A DNA stretch of 8,154 nucleotides, from positions 1 to 8,154 of the forward strand of contig CAZQVV010000118.1 in assembly GCA_964596835.1 (NCBI GenBank), written 5' to 3'. Origin of the DNA: JAADGZ01 sp964596835. GTDB taxonomy: Bacteria > Pseudomonadota > Gammaproteobacteria > UBA6429 > Thiohalophilaceae. How positions within the stretch are numbered: position 1 is the first letter of the stretch; each line of letters opens with the position of its first letter. Under the pieces are notes generated by a model that was not told where the DNA came from, ran no database searches, and was given only the letters and a program-made list of their open reading frames with translations. Below are positions 1-6,634 of the stretch, piece after piece. The translations under genes and the position numbers were made by a program.

Positions 1-73
1 CGGACGAACGGTGATTTTTAAAGTGGACGGATATTTGGAACGACTATTCAGGAAAAATTCGGTAACACTATGA
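1..73 (+). CDS. Possible C-terminal end of an upstream gene (partial)
   Basis: The frame starting at base 2 is open from the window edge to a TGA at 71-73, giving 23 residues that end ERLFRKNSVTL. The stop overlaps the ATG of the glucoamylase gene as ATGA, the classic arrangement of translationally coupled neighbours. The glucoamylase also lacks a well-placed Shine-Dalgarno sequence (the nearest purine run, AGGA at 50-53, is 16 nt away), which fits coupling. The fragment is too short to identify a family. A 23-codon open frame at an edge can occur by chance, so the call rests mainly on the overlap. Confidence 0.45.
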   Translation, partial: GRTVIFKVDGYLERLFRKNSVTL

Positions 74-2451
74 CATCACAGGAAAACAGCAATAATGCCC
101 CTGGCAGTCCAGGTCTCGCACCGACCTGGAGCGGTGGCCGGAAAAATACTGTTGGCTGCGCGCTCGGTCCTTCCCGGCTATGGTTTACCCTTGGCCGTGG
201 GATTATTAACGAAGTTTTTTATCCCCGTGTGGATCTGCCGCAAATCCGTGACCTCGGTTTTATTATCGCCGATGGAGAGGGCTTCTGGATCGAGGTAAAA
301 CGACTGGACAACTATACGCTCAGCCAGCCGGAACCCGGCATACCCGCGTATACCGTTGTACATCAGCACCCGCGCTTCACCCTGACGCTGCGCATTACGC
401 CGGATCCGCAGCGCGATGTCGTGTTGATTGAAGTCAGGCTAGATGGTGACGAAAAGCTGCGGCCCTACGTTTTACTGGCCCCCCATCTGGGCGGAACCGG
501 TTACGATAATTTTGCTGCTGTAGCCTCCTCCTACCGGGGCCGCCGTATCCTGTGGGCGAAACAGGGCCCGTTCGGGCTGGCACTGGCCGCCGTGGATGCC
601 GACCAACGTGACGCCTGGAAAGAGGCAAGTGCCGGTTTTATCGGTCGTAGTGACGGTTGGCAGGATTTTAATCAAAACGGCGCCATGCGCTGGCATTACT
701 CCCAGGCCGGTCCCGGCAATGTCGCCCTGACCGGGCGTTTGCCCCGCTACGCCGTACTGGCGCTGGGCTTTGCCAGCAGTAAGGAGTCCGCGGCTACCCT
801 CGCCCTCTCGGCGCTGCCGCGGCAGTTTGACAGCCCGTGGAAACAACAGATCCTTGACTGGCACAGTTGGCACTCAGCCTGCAATGGGCGCTGCATGTTC
901 GATCTGAATTTACCTGAACACCTGCACGACGAACTGATGATCTCGGCGATGGTGCTGCGGACCCACCAGGATCAGATATTTACCGGCGCGATGGTCGCCA
1001 GCCTCAGCATCCCCTGGGGCAATACGCGCAACGAACGGGGCGGATATCATCTGGTATGGCCGCGTGATCTGGTCGAGAGTGCCGGTGCGCTGCTCGTACT
1101 GGGAGCGGATGATAAGGCGCGTGAAATCCTGCGTTATCTCGTCGCCAGCCAGCACAGTGACGGCCACTGGTATCAGAATCAGTGGCTGGGTGGCAAACCC
1201 TACTGGCAGGGTATGCAACTTGACGAGACGGCTTTCCCGGTATTGCTGGCGGCAGCGTTACGCGAGCGGGGAGCGCTGGACAGCATCGATGTGCAGCATA
1301 TGGCCTCTCAGGCGCTGTCTTTTATCATTCGCAATGGCCCCTCCACCGATCAGGATCGTTGGGAAGAAAATACCGGCGTCAATACGTTCACCCTGGCGGT
1401 ATGCATCGCCGCGCTGGTCAGTGGCGCAGAGTTCCTGGAAGGGGAGGATCGAGATATAGCACTGGCTGTCGCCGATTTCTGGAACAGCCGCATCGAATCA
1501 TGGACCGTAGTACGCAATACCGCACTGGCGCGAAGCCATCAGGTTGCCGGTTACTATATTCGTACCATGCCGCCAAAAGCTATCATGGACGAAGAAGCGC
1601 TGAGCGAGAAGCTGCCAATCAAAAACCGTCTGCGGGATCCCGGCCTGACGGCTGAAGAGCAGATCAGCACGGACTTTCTGCAACTGGTACGCTTTGGTTT
1701 ACGCCGCGCCGATGATCCGCTGATCAGGGACACCATTAAAATAGTCGATGCCCTGCTCAAGGTCGAGACGCCCAACGGGCCAGCCTGGTATCGCTACAAT
1801 GGCGACGGCTATGGTGAACACCGGGATGGATCGGCCTTTGATGGCACCGGTCTGGGCCGTCCCTGGCCGTTACTGACAGGGGAACGCGGCCACTATGAAT
1901 TACTCGCCGGTCGGGACCCCCTGCCCTATCTCGAAGCCATGACCGCCATGGCGGGACGCGGCGGCATGCTCCCGGAACAGGTCTGGGACAGCGGCCCAAT
2001 TCCCGCTCACCGTCTCTACCCCGGTAAGGCAACCGGATCGGCGATGCCCCTGGTCTGGGCGCATGCCGAATTTATCAAACTGGCACATTCACGCGCTAAG
2101 GGTCAACCGATGGATCGGCCTGAGGCTGTCTGGCGCCGCTACCGCGGAAAACAGCGGAAGTCTGAACTTGCGGTATGGTTCCCGTGGGCACGGATTGATA
2201 CGATTCAGGCCGGCGAGGCTCTCTGCATCTGTTTACCACAGGCTGCGACCCTCTATTTCTGGCAGGATGGCCAATCGGCGCATTCCGGACAGGATACGAC
2301 AGCAGGGGGTCTTGGTCTGCATACGCTAACACTTCCGGCAGAGACGCTCACGGTCGGCGAAACATTCTATTTCACTATCGAACCACCAGAGATCGGTGAA
2401 GGAACCGCGCCCCCTTACCGAATCGAAGTGGTGGAAACGTTGCGCTCCTGA
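70..2451 (+). CDS. GH15 glucoamylase (glucan 1,4-alpha-glucosidase), cytoplasmic
   Basis: The 793-aa product should release glucose from the non-reducing ends of alpha-1,4-linked glucans such as glycogen or maltodextrins. Residues about 15-270 form the N-terminal beta-sandwich domain typical of prokaryotic glucoamylase/glucodextranase (TWSGGRKNTVGCALGPSRLW, NEVFYPR). Residues about 280-680 form the (alpha/alpha)6 catalytic barrel with WPRD at 330-333, QLDETAFP at 383-390, RWEEN at 430-434 (containing the expected general acid) and LPEQVWD at 634-640 (E636 the expected general base). Residues about 690-793 form a C-terminal beta domain. No signal peptide or membrane segment is visible, so the enzyme probably works in the cytoplasm on stored glycogen or imported oligosaccharides. 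Length and both catalytic regions are intact. The start overlaps an upstream stop as ATGA. Glucodextranase or a related GH15 specificity cannot be excluded from sequence. Confidence 0.93.
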   Translation: MTSQENSNNAPGSPGLAPTWSGGRKNTVGCALGPSRLWFTLGRGIINEVFYPRVDLPQIRDLGFIIADGEGFWIEVKRLDNYTLSQPEPGIPAYTVVHQHPRFTLTLRITPDPQRDVVLIEVRLDGDEKLRPYVLLAPHLGGTGYDNFAAVASSYRGRRILWAKQGPFGLALAAVDADQRDAWKEASAGFIGRSDGWQDFNQNGAMRWHYSQAGPGNVALTGRLPRYAVLALGFASSKESAATLALSALPRQFDSPWKQQILDWHSWHSACNGRCMFDLNLPEHLHDELMISAMVLRTHQDQIFTGAMVASLSIPWGNTRNERGGYHLVWPRDLVESAGALLVLGADDKAREILRYLVASQHSDGHWYQNQWLGGKPYWQGMQLDETAFPVLLAAALRERGALDSIDVQHMASQALSFIIRNGPSTDQDRWEENTGVNTFTLAVCIAALVSGAEFLEGEDRDIALAVADFWNSRIESWTVVRNTALARSHQVAGYYIRTMPPKAIMDEEALSEKLPIKNRLRDPGLTAEEQISTDFLQLVRFGLRRADDPLIRDTIKIVDALLKVETPNGPAWYRYNGDGYGEHRDGSAFDGTGLGRPWPLLTGERGHYELLAGRDPLPYLEAMTAMAGRGGMLPEQVWDSGPIPAHRLYPGKATGSAMPLVWAHAEFIKLAHSRAKGQPMDRPEAVWRRYRGKQRKSELAVWFPWARIDTIQAGEALCICLPQAATLYFWQDGQSAHSGQDTTAGGLGLHTLTLPAETLTVGETFYFTIEPPEIGEGTAPPYRIEVVETLRS

Positions 2452-2472
2452 GCCGGATCCGGATAAATTTTA

Positions 2473-2865
2473 CTATTTGAAATCAGGAATCTTTGATGCC
2501 AAATACCAGCGTTCCGCATCCTTATCATAGTTCCACTCCTGTTCATCGGTAATCGTCCGCACGACCACACTGGCATCTTTCGTGTACTTGATTTCCACCA
2601 CCTGTTCCATGCCTTTTTTAGTCATGGTTCGGCTTAGTACACGATAGCCCGTGACCTGGATCTTTTTTAGTTTTTCATGCCGTGCAGTAGAAAATTTAGC
2701 CGGCTCCCTGAGAAAATCATTTGTTTTTTCCAGATCCCCCCAGCGAATAACCTGTTCATAGGTGCGCATGGTCTTTTCAAAACTGTTCGACTTTTCACTA
2801 TTACCGGCACACCCCCCCAGCAGTAGAAAAAATCCCAGTACCCACACTAATCTAAAATCTTTCAT
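2473..2865 (-). CDS. Small outer-membrane lipoprotein of unknown function
   Basis: The 130-aa product starts with a short charged region (MKDFR), a hydrophobic stretch and a lipobox LGGC with Cys19, so it should be a signal peptidase II-processed lipoprotein. Ala at +2 does not match the inner-membrane retention signal, so sorting to the outer membrane is expected. The mature part (about 112 aa) has an amphipathic helical start (FEKTMRTYEQVIRWGDLEK) followed by alternating beta-like segments (VTGYRVLSRTM, VVEIKYTKD, VVVRTITDEQEW) and ends RWYLASKIPDFK. This helix-then-sheet order with a C-terminal W...RWYL strand is reminiscent of NTF2/DUF4878-like periplasmic folds, but that is inference only. 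An AGGAGG lies 11 nt upstream of the ATG. The gene is convergent with the glucoamylase and separated from it by 21 bp. It appears to be monocistronic. I do not recognise a named family. Confidence 0.85.
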   Translation of the reverse strand: MKDFRLVWVLGFFLLLGGCAGNSEKSNSFEKTMRTYEQVIRWGDLEKTNDFLREPAKFSTARHEKLKKIQVTGYRVLSRTMTKKGMEQVVEIKYTKDASVVVRTITDEQEWNYDKDAERWYLASKIPDFK

Positions 2866-2914
2866 TATTCCTTCTTCCTCCTGTTATCCCACCCAATTCG
2901 CCATGCTTCTATGC

Positions 2915-2942
2915 AGTATAAATATAATCAGACCCAAGCCAA
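2915..2942 (-). promoter_or_regulatory. Candidate sigma70-type promoter for the lipoprotein gene
   Basis: Read on the minus strand, TTGGCT (2937-2942) and TATACT (2915-2920) are spaced by 16 bp, 49 nt upstream of the lipoprotein ATG, in an AT-rich stretch. The -10 matches consensus at 5 of 6 positions and the -35 at only 3 of 6 (TTG). It was picked by eye and is a weak call. Confidence 0.3.
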
Positions 2943-2970
2943 AGCAATACGTTATAATTTCAGGACGGTT

Positions 2971-3044
2971 GATGGGTTTCACTTTGTTCTACCCATCCTA
3001 CTCTTTAGCTCACGTAGGATGGGTAGAACAAAGTGAAACCCATC
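2971..3044. repeat. Perfect 31-bp inverted repeat with 12-nt loop (interspersed palindromic element)
   Basis: Bases 2971-3001 and 3014-3044 are exact reverse complements over 31 bp, separated by 12 nt. Each arm also contains its own dyad: GATGGGT at 2971-2977 with ACCCATC at 2991-2997, and the same pair at 3018-3024 and 3038-3044. The element can therefore fold either as one long hairpin or as two short ones. It lies between the divergent lipoprotein and nitrilase genes and ends 48 bp before the nitrilase start. Its arms share the layout TAGGnTGG, 12-13 nt, GAAACCCA with the element at 5545-5646, suggesting a dispersed repeat family rather than a gene-specific signal. There is no T-tract, so it is not a canonical terminator. 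Confidence 0.9.
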
Positions 3045-3054
3045 GTTGACTCTG

Positions 3055-3065
3055 TGACCAGGTCA
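3055..3065. promoter_or_regulatory. Short perfect dyad TGACC-A-GGTCA, possible operator
   Basis: An 11-bp palindrome (TGACC, one central base, GGTCA) sits 27 bp upstream of the nitrilase ATG and 10 bp after the large inverted repeat. Its size and position would suit a transcription-factor half-site pair. No regulator is encoded nearby, and an 11-bp dyad can arise by chance. Confidence 0.25.
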
Positions 3066-3092
3066 TGCTTGCTCCTGAATTTGTTCGATATA

Positions 3093-4025
3093 ATGTGCAA
3101 AAAATCACTTTCCCTTGCCCTGGTTCAGCATGCCTGCAGCCGGGATTACCAGCAAAACCTGGATCGCAGTCTCGACGGTATCTGCGAAGCAGCCGCAAAG
3201 GGTGCGCAATTGATCCTGCTACAGGAACTGCATACCTCACCTTATTTCTGCCAACAGGAAGAAACTTCATATTTTGACCTGGCGGAAACCATCCCTGGCC
3301 CCACCAGTAACCGGCTTGCCCGCCTCGCATGCGAGCTGAACATCGTCATTGTCACATCTTTATTTGAAAAACGCGCTACCGGACTTTATCATGATACTGC
3401 CGTGGTACTGGAACGCGACGGTTCCATTGCCGGCATTTATCGCAAAATGCATATACCGGATGATCCTGGCTATTACGAGAAATTCTATTTCACCCCCGGT
3501 GATCATCGTGACAAAGCAGGAACAAATACGGCCTTTACCCCGATTAAAACCTCGCTTGGGCAGCTGGGCGTGCTGGTCTGCTGGGATCAGTGGTTCCCCG
3601 AGGCCGCCCGCCTGATGACTCTTGCCGGTGCCGATATACTGCTTTACCCCAGCGCCATTGGCTGGCACGAAGAGGACAATGCCGCCGAGCAGCAACGTCA
3701 GCATTCAGCCTGGCGCACCATTCAGCAAGCCCACGCCATTGCCAACGGCATACCCGTCGCCGCCTGTAATCGTTGCGGGGTCGAAACAGCCGATGACGGC
3801 AAAGGGCGGATTCGATTCTGGGGCAGCAGTTTTGTCGCCGGGCCACAGGGCGAAATACTGGCCGAGGCGCCGATAGACGATAGCGCGGTCAGCCTTGTTG
3901 AACTTGATCTGGCTCACAGCGAAGCCGTCCGCCGCATCTGGCCCTATCTGCGGGATCGGCGCATTGATGCCTATTCCGACCTAAGCCTGCGCTATCGCGA
4001 TCAAACCGAAACTCACCAACACTAA
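3093..4025 (+). CDS. aguB: N-carbamoylputrescine amidase (carbon-nitrogen hydrolase/nitrilase superfamily)
   Basis: The 310-aa product should hydrolyse N-carbamoylputrescine to putrescine, CO2 and ammonia, the last step of the agmatine route to polyamines, in the cytoplasm. The nitrilase catalytic triad is visible: Glu45 in LLQELH, Lys118 in YRKMHIPDDPGYYEKFYF and Cys163 in VLVCWDQWFPEAAR. The IPDDPGYYEKFYF and CWDQWFPE stretches are characteristic of the AguB/plant NLP1 branch rather than of general nitrilases. I chose the ATG at 3093 because MCKKSLSLALVQHACS aligns with the usual family N-terminus. The longer frame back to a GTG at 3033 would put part of the palindromic repeat into the protein. 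No good Shine-Dalgarno precedes 3093. The usual partner agmatine deiminase (AguA) is not in this window. The aspartic protease gene follows after 18 bp on the same strand and is probably cotranscribed. Confidence 0.9.
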   Translation: MCKKSLSLALVQHACSRDYQQNLDRSLDGICEAAAKGAQLILLQELHTSPYFCQQEETSYFDLAETIPGPTSNRLARLACELNIVIVTSLFEKRATGLYHDTAVVLERDGSIAGIYRKMHIPDDPGYYEKFYFTPGDHRDKAGTNTAFTPIKTSLGQLGVLVCWDQWFPEAARLMTLAGADILLYPSAIGWHEEDNAAEQQRQHSAWRTIQQAHAIANGIPVAACNRCGVETADDGKGRIRFWGSSFVAGPQGEILAEAPIDDSAVSLVELDLAHSEAVRRIWPYLRDRRIDAYSDLSLRYRDQTETHQH

Positions 4026-4043
4026 CCCGGCCCCGCACACAGA

Positions 4044-4559
4044 ATGTCCCCTGAAGATGAACAAAGACGCATGGCTAAATATATGATCATTGGCATGTGG
4101 GTGCTGGTGGTGGGCTTGTTGATCATGACTTTCAGCCATATCCTCAAACGTCAGAACAATCCCAACCAGGAACTGCTCGCACAGCAAGGTACTGGCACTC
4201 CTGTCGTCAGACTGAAACGCAACAGGTATGGTCATTATGTAGCCAGCGGCCGAATCAATGGTGAACCGGTCACCTTTATGCTCGACACGGGCGCCACCGA
4301 TGTTGCTGTACCCGCCCGACTTGCCGACCGACTGGGACTGCAACGCGGGCGAAAACGGCTTTACCAGACCGCCAAAGGACCCGTGACCGCGTATACCACG
4401 GTACTCAATCAGGTTCGTCTGGGAAGCATCAAGGTGCGCAACGTGCGTGCCTCCATCAACCCGGACATGGACAACGGAGAAGTGCTGCTGGGGATGAGTT
4501 TTCTCAAGCAGCTCGACTTCAGCCAACGAGGCGATACCCTGACGCTGCGTCAATATTGA
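4044..4559 (+). CDS. Membrane-anchored retropepsin-like aspartic protease (clan AA, TIGR02281-type)
   Basis: The 171-aa product has a short cytoplasmic N-terminus, one transmembrane helix at about residues 14-34 (MIIGMWVLVVGLLIMTFSHI), a linker, and a single retropepsin-like domain at about 53-171. The catalytic motif is FMLDTGATDVAVP, with Asp81 in DTGA. The partner hydrophobic motif is VLLGMSFL at 147-154, close to the C-terminus. One DTG per chain implies an active homodimer, as in retropepsins. Topology predicts a periplasmic protease domain. The length is typical of these bacterial proteins, whose substrates are generally unknown. It starts 18 bp after the nitrilase stop, on the same strand, so an operon is likely, though no functional tie to polyamine synthesis is evident. 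An alternative start at 4071 would shorten the N-terminal tail but keep the membrane helix. Confidence 0.88.
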   Translation: MSPEDEQRRMAKYMIIGMWVLVVGLLIMTFSHILKRQNNPNQELLAQQGTGTPVVRLKRNRYGHYVASGRINGEPVTFMLDTGATDVAVPARLADRLGLQRGRKRLYQTAKGPVTAYTTVLNQVRLGSIKVRNVRASINPDMDNGEVLLGMSFLKQLDFSQRGDTLTLRQY

Positions 4560-4601
4560 CCACAATAAAACAATCCGCCCGCTTCGTTAGTGAATTCGTC
4601 A

Positions 4602-4631
4602 CTGGCGTCCTGTTTTTTTTTGCCCTACACT
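4602..4631 (+). promoter_or_regulatory. Weak candidate promoter upstream of the outer membrane protein gene
   Basis: CTGGCG (4602-4607) and TACACT (4626-4631) are 18 bp apart, with a run of nine T at 4613-4621 between them, about 68 nt before the ATG at 4699. Matches to sigma70 consensus are modest (3 of 6 and 4 of 6). This is the best-looking site in the 139-bp gap and the gene probably has its own promoter, but the exact boxes are uncertain. Confidence 0.22.
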
Positions 4632-4698
4632 AAAATTCAGCCCCGGCTGGCCGATAAAGACAACAATCTGACATTACTGCTAAACAGGGAACAAACCC

Positions 4699-5466
4699 AT
4701 GAAACAACACCATTTATTTATTGCACTGCTTGCAGGGCTTTCACTGTCTGTCACCTCCTTTACGGCCCAGGCTGATCTCATCGGTCTGCAGATTGGCGGC
4801 GGCGGCTGGAAACATGATCCCAGCGGGAATTTTCGTTACAACAGCGGTAGCAGCAGCGTGTCCATCGATCTTGATTCCGATTTGCACATGCAGACACAAA
4901 CCCAGGGCTATTTTTATATCAACTTTGAAAATCCCATCCCCCTGCTGCCCAATGTCCGTGTTATGAGCACCAAACTTGAAAACAGCGGCAGCGGCCAAAT
5001 TAGCCAGTCGTTCGTCTTCAACAACCAAACGTACACTGCCAGTACCAGTGTCACCAGTACTCTCAATTTGAACCAGACCGATCTCACACTCTACTGGGAG
5101 CCGCTGGATAATATAGTCTCCTTCGACTTTGGTCTGACCCTCAAAAAAATCAGTGGCGAAGCCACCCTCATCAGCGCAGCCCTGGGCAGCAGCAGCACAA
5201 CCTTTTCACAAGTCATCCCCATGGGCTATCTCATGCTGGGCGTCTCCCCCATGCCGGGGTTGCTCATCAGCGCCGAAACCAACGTAATCCAGTACAGTGG
5301 CAGCACCATCAGCGACTTTACCGCCAAAGTGTCATATACCACGGATTATTTTCTGGGAATAGAAGCGGGTTATCGCAAGCAGGTTTATAAACTGGACAAT
5401 GTCAGTGGCGTTTTTTCTGATATGCGATTCTCCGGGCCTTTCCTCGGTGCTTATCTGAAGTTCTAA
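4699..5466 (+). CDS. Outer membrane beta-barrel protein, TIGR04219-like
   Basis: The 255-aa product begins with a Sec signal peptide (MKQHHLFIALLAGLSLSVTS) with likely signal peptidase I cleavage after TAQA, so the mature protein starts DLIGL at residue 26. The mature N-terminus DLIGLQIGGGGWKHDPSG, with its glycine run before Trp37, resembles the TIGR04219 family of small proteobacterial outer membrane proteins. The rest is rich in Ser, Thr, Asn and Gly with alternating aromatic beta strands (GYFYINFEN, LTLYWEPL, VSFDFGLTL, DYFLGIEAGYRKQVYKL). It ends GAYLKF with a terminal Phe, the signal recognised by the Bam machinery. The role is unknown; such barrels may be structural or pores. AGGGA at 4686-4690 sits 8 nt before the ATG and supports this start. 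It is convergent with the histidine methyltransferase gene, with repeats between them. Confidence 0.87.
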   Translation: MKQHHLFIALLAGLSLSVTSFTAQADLIGLQIGGGGWKHDPSGNFRYNSGSSSVSIDLDSDLHMQTQTQGYFYINFENPIPLLPNVRVMSTKLENSGSGQISQSFVFNNQTYTASTSVTSTLNLNQTDLTLYWEPLDNIVSFDFGLTLKKISGEATLISAALGSSSTTFSQVIPMGYLMLGVSPMPGLLISAETNVIQYSGSTISDFTAKVSYTTDYFLGIEAGYRKQVYKLDNVSGVFSDMRFSGPFLGAYLKF

Positions 5467-5489
5467 AACAGCAGAGTGGATTTTCACTG

Positions 5490-5513
5490 GTTCCCACGCT
5501 CCGGCGTGGGAAC
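5490..5513. repeat. GTTCCCACGC palindrome (interspersed hairpin repeat)
   Basis: GTTCCCACGC (5490-5499) and its exact reverse complement GCGTGGGAAC (5504-5513) flank a TCCG loop, giving a 10-bp GC-rich stem. From general knowledge, this motif is scattered through many gammaproteobacterial genomes. It lies 23 bp after the outer membrane protein stop and could stabilise or end that transcript, but there is no T-tract. Its minus-strand translation gives the familiar spurious peptide SFPRSHAGAWEP. Confidence 0.85.
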
Positions 5514-5544
5514 GAGGAAAGCTTGCTGTGGAGTGGCTAACCCA

Positions 5545-5646
5545 TAGGTTGGCGCTGAGCAACGCGAAACCCAACAGGCGCGACCTATAATTGACTTGAT
5601 TTGTTGTTGGGCTTCGCCATAAAGATCATGGCTCAGCACCAACCTA
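5545..5646. repeat. Imperfect inverted repeat with TAGGTTGG termini
   Basis: The element begins TAGGTTGGCGCTGAGC (5545-5560) and ends GCTCAGCACCAACCTA (5631-5646). These arms are reverse complements with one mismatch in 16. Inside, CCCAACA (5570-5576) pairs with TGTTGGG (5605-5611). The right arm carries about 10 extra bases relative to the left, around CCATAAAGATCATG. The left arm shares the layout TAGGnTGG, 12-13 nt, GAAACCCA with the perfect inverted repeat at 2971-3044. It lies between two convergent genes and encodes no transposase. It looks like a small non-autonomous or REP-like element. Confidence 0.8.
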
Positions 5647-5662
5647 CATTGGCGACCTTAGC

Positions 5663-6634
5663 TTAGCCCATCACTTCATAATAATGAAGACTGAATAAAT
5701 CAGAACTGTCCCGCCAGACTTTTTTCTGCTCATAACCTGCCTGCCCGGCCAGCGCCCCAAACTCCGCCACGGTATATTTATATGAGTTTTCGGTATGTAT
5801 GGTTTCACTTTCCCTGAATGTAAACTCCTGCTCACCAATCGTGACCGTCTGCTCTACCGTGCTGACCAGATGCATTTCAATTCTGCCTGCCTGCTCATTA
5901 TAGAGGGCTTTATGCTGGAAATACTCAAGATCAAAATTCGCATTTAACTCATCATTTATTCTATGCAACAGGTTGAGATTAAATTCGGCCGTCACGTCCT
6001 GGCTATCGTTATACGCCGCATGCAGAAGCTTTTCATCCTTCTTTAAATCAACGCCGATCAACAAGCTCCCGCCCTGACCTAACACCTGTGCAATATGACG
6101 CATGAAAACAATGGCGTCATCAGGTTCAAAATTACCAATACTGGAGCCTGGGAAAAAAGCCACTTTATGAATATTCGGAGGGCAAAAGTGAAGTTTTACA
6201 TTCGTGGTAAAATCCATGCAACTGGCATGGATATCAAGCCAGGGATATTCATTTGAGAGTTGTTGAACCGCATCGAACAAATGCACGCGTGAAATATCCA
6301 TTGGCATGTATGCAGTGGGTTGTATTTCATCAAGCAAATAACGAACCTTCTCACAGCTACCGCTACCCGGTTCAATCAGCAGACACTGTTCACCGATCAG
6401 GCCAGCGATTTCTTCCGCATACTGTGTTAAGAGGGAAATTTCGGTTCGTGTCTGATAATATTCAGGCAGTTCGCATATCGCATCGAACAACCGGGATCCT
6501 TTAGCATCATAAAAGAATTTAGGTGGAATTTTTCGTGGCGACTGTTTTAGTCCCTCGATGACTTCGGTATAAAAATCATCGGCTAAGGGTTGATCGTCAT
6601 AAAACTGTACCACGCCATGTTCCTGATAATGCAT
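5663..6634 (-). CDS. egtD: L-histidine N(alpha)-methyltransferase, EgtD family
   Basis: The 323-aa product matches the EgtD family (DUF2260/TIGR03438-type), which uses three S-adenosylmethionine molecules to convert histidine to hercynine, the first step of ergothioneine synthesis. The N-terminus has the family pattern KIPPKFFYDAKGSRLFDAI and ELPEYYQTRTE (residues 36-65). The SAM site shows IEPGSGSCEKVRYLL (87-101), PMDIS (111-115) and FFPGSSIGNFEPDDA (160-174). Histidine-binding features of characterised EgtD appear as Tyr208 in HAAYND, Met254 in RIEMH, and Glu282/Ser284 in HTENSYKYT. Length is normal. AGAGGA, 6 nt before the ATG on the minus strand, supports the start. The usual partner egtB is not next to it here: the upstream 375 bp hold no convincing gene and the downstream side is repeats, so egtB is elsewhere or absent. 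A methyltransferase acting on another amino acid is possible but less likely. Confidence 0.92.
   Translation of the reverse strand: MHYQEHGVVQFYDDQPLADDFYTEVIEGLKQSPRKIPPKFFYDAKGSRLFDAICELPEYYQTRTEISLLTQYAEEIAGLIGEQCLLIEPGSGSCEKVRYLLDEIQPTAYMPMDISRVHLFDAVQQLSNEYPWLDIHASCMDFTTNVKLHFCPPNIHKVAFFPGSSIGNFEPDDAIVFMRHIAQVLGQGGSLLIGVDLKKDEKLLHAAYNDSQDVTAEFNLNLLHRINDELNANFDLEYFQHKALYNEQAGRIEMHLVSTVEQTVTIGEQEFTFRESETIHTENSYKYTVAEFGALAGQAGYEQKKVWRDSSDLFSLHYYEVMG

Noticed and set aside
2762..3049. 95-codon plus-strand frame ending HVGWVEQSETHR
   Set aside because: It lies antisense to the lipoprotein gene and its end is a translation of the palindromic repeat, a typical spurious product.
3033..3092. N-terminal extension of the nitrilase from a GTG at 3033
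   Set aside because: It would start inside the palindrome arm and add 20 residues with no family resemblance. The family-like N-terminus begins at 3093.
3089..3094. Perfect TATAAT sequence
   Set aside because: It overlaps the aguB ATG, so a transcript from it would start downstream of the start codon, and no -35 lies at a proper distance.
4589..4621. Terminator after the protease gene (AGTGA/TCACT stem, then nine T)
   Set aside because: The stem is only 5 bp and the T-run begins 9 bases after it, too far for a canonical intrinsic terminator. A contribution to termination is still possible.
5332..5574. 80-codon minus-strand frame containing SFPRSHAGAWEP
   Set aside because: It is antisense to the outer membrane protein gene, and the recognisable part is a translation of the GTTCCCACGC palindrome.
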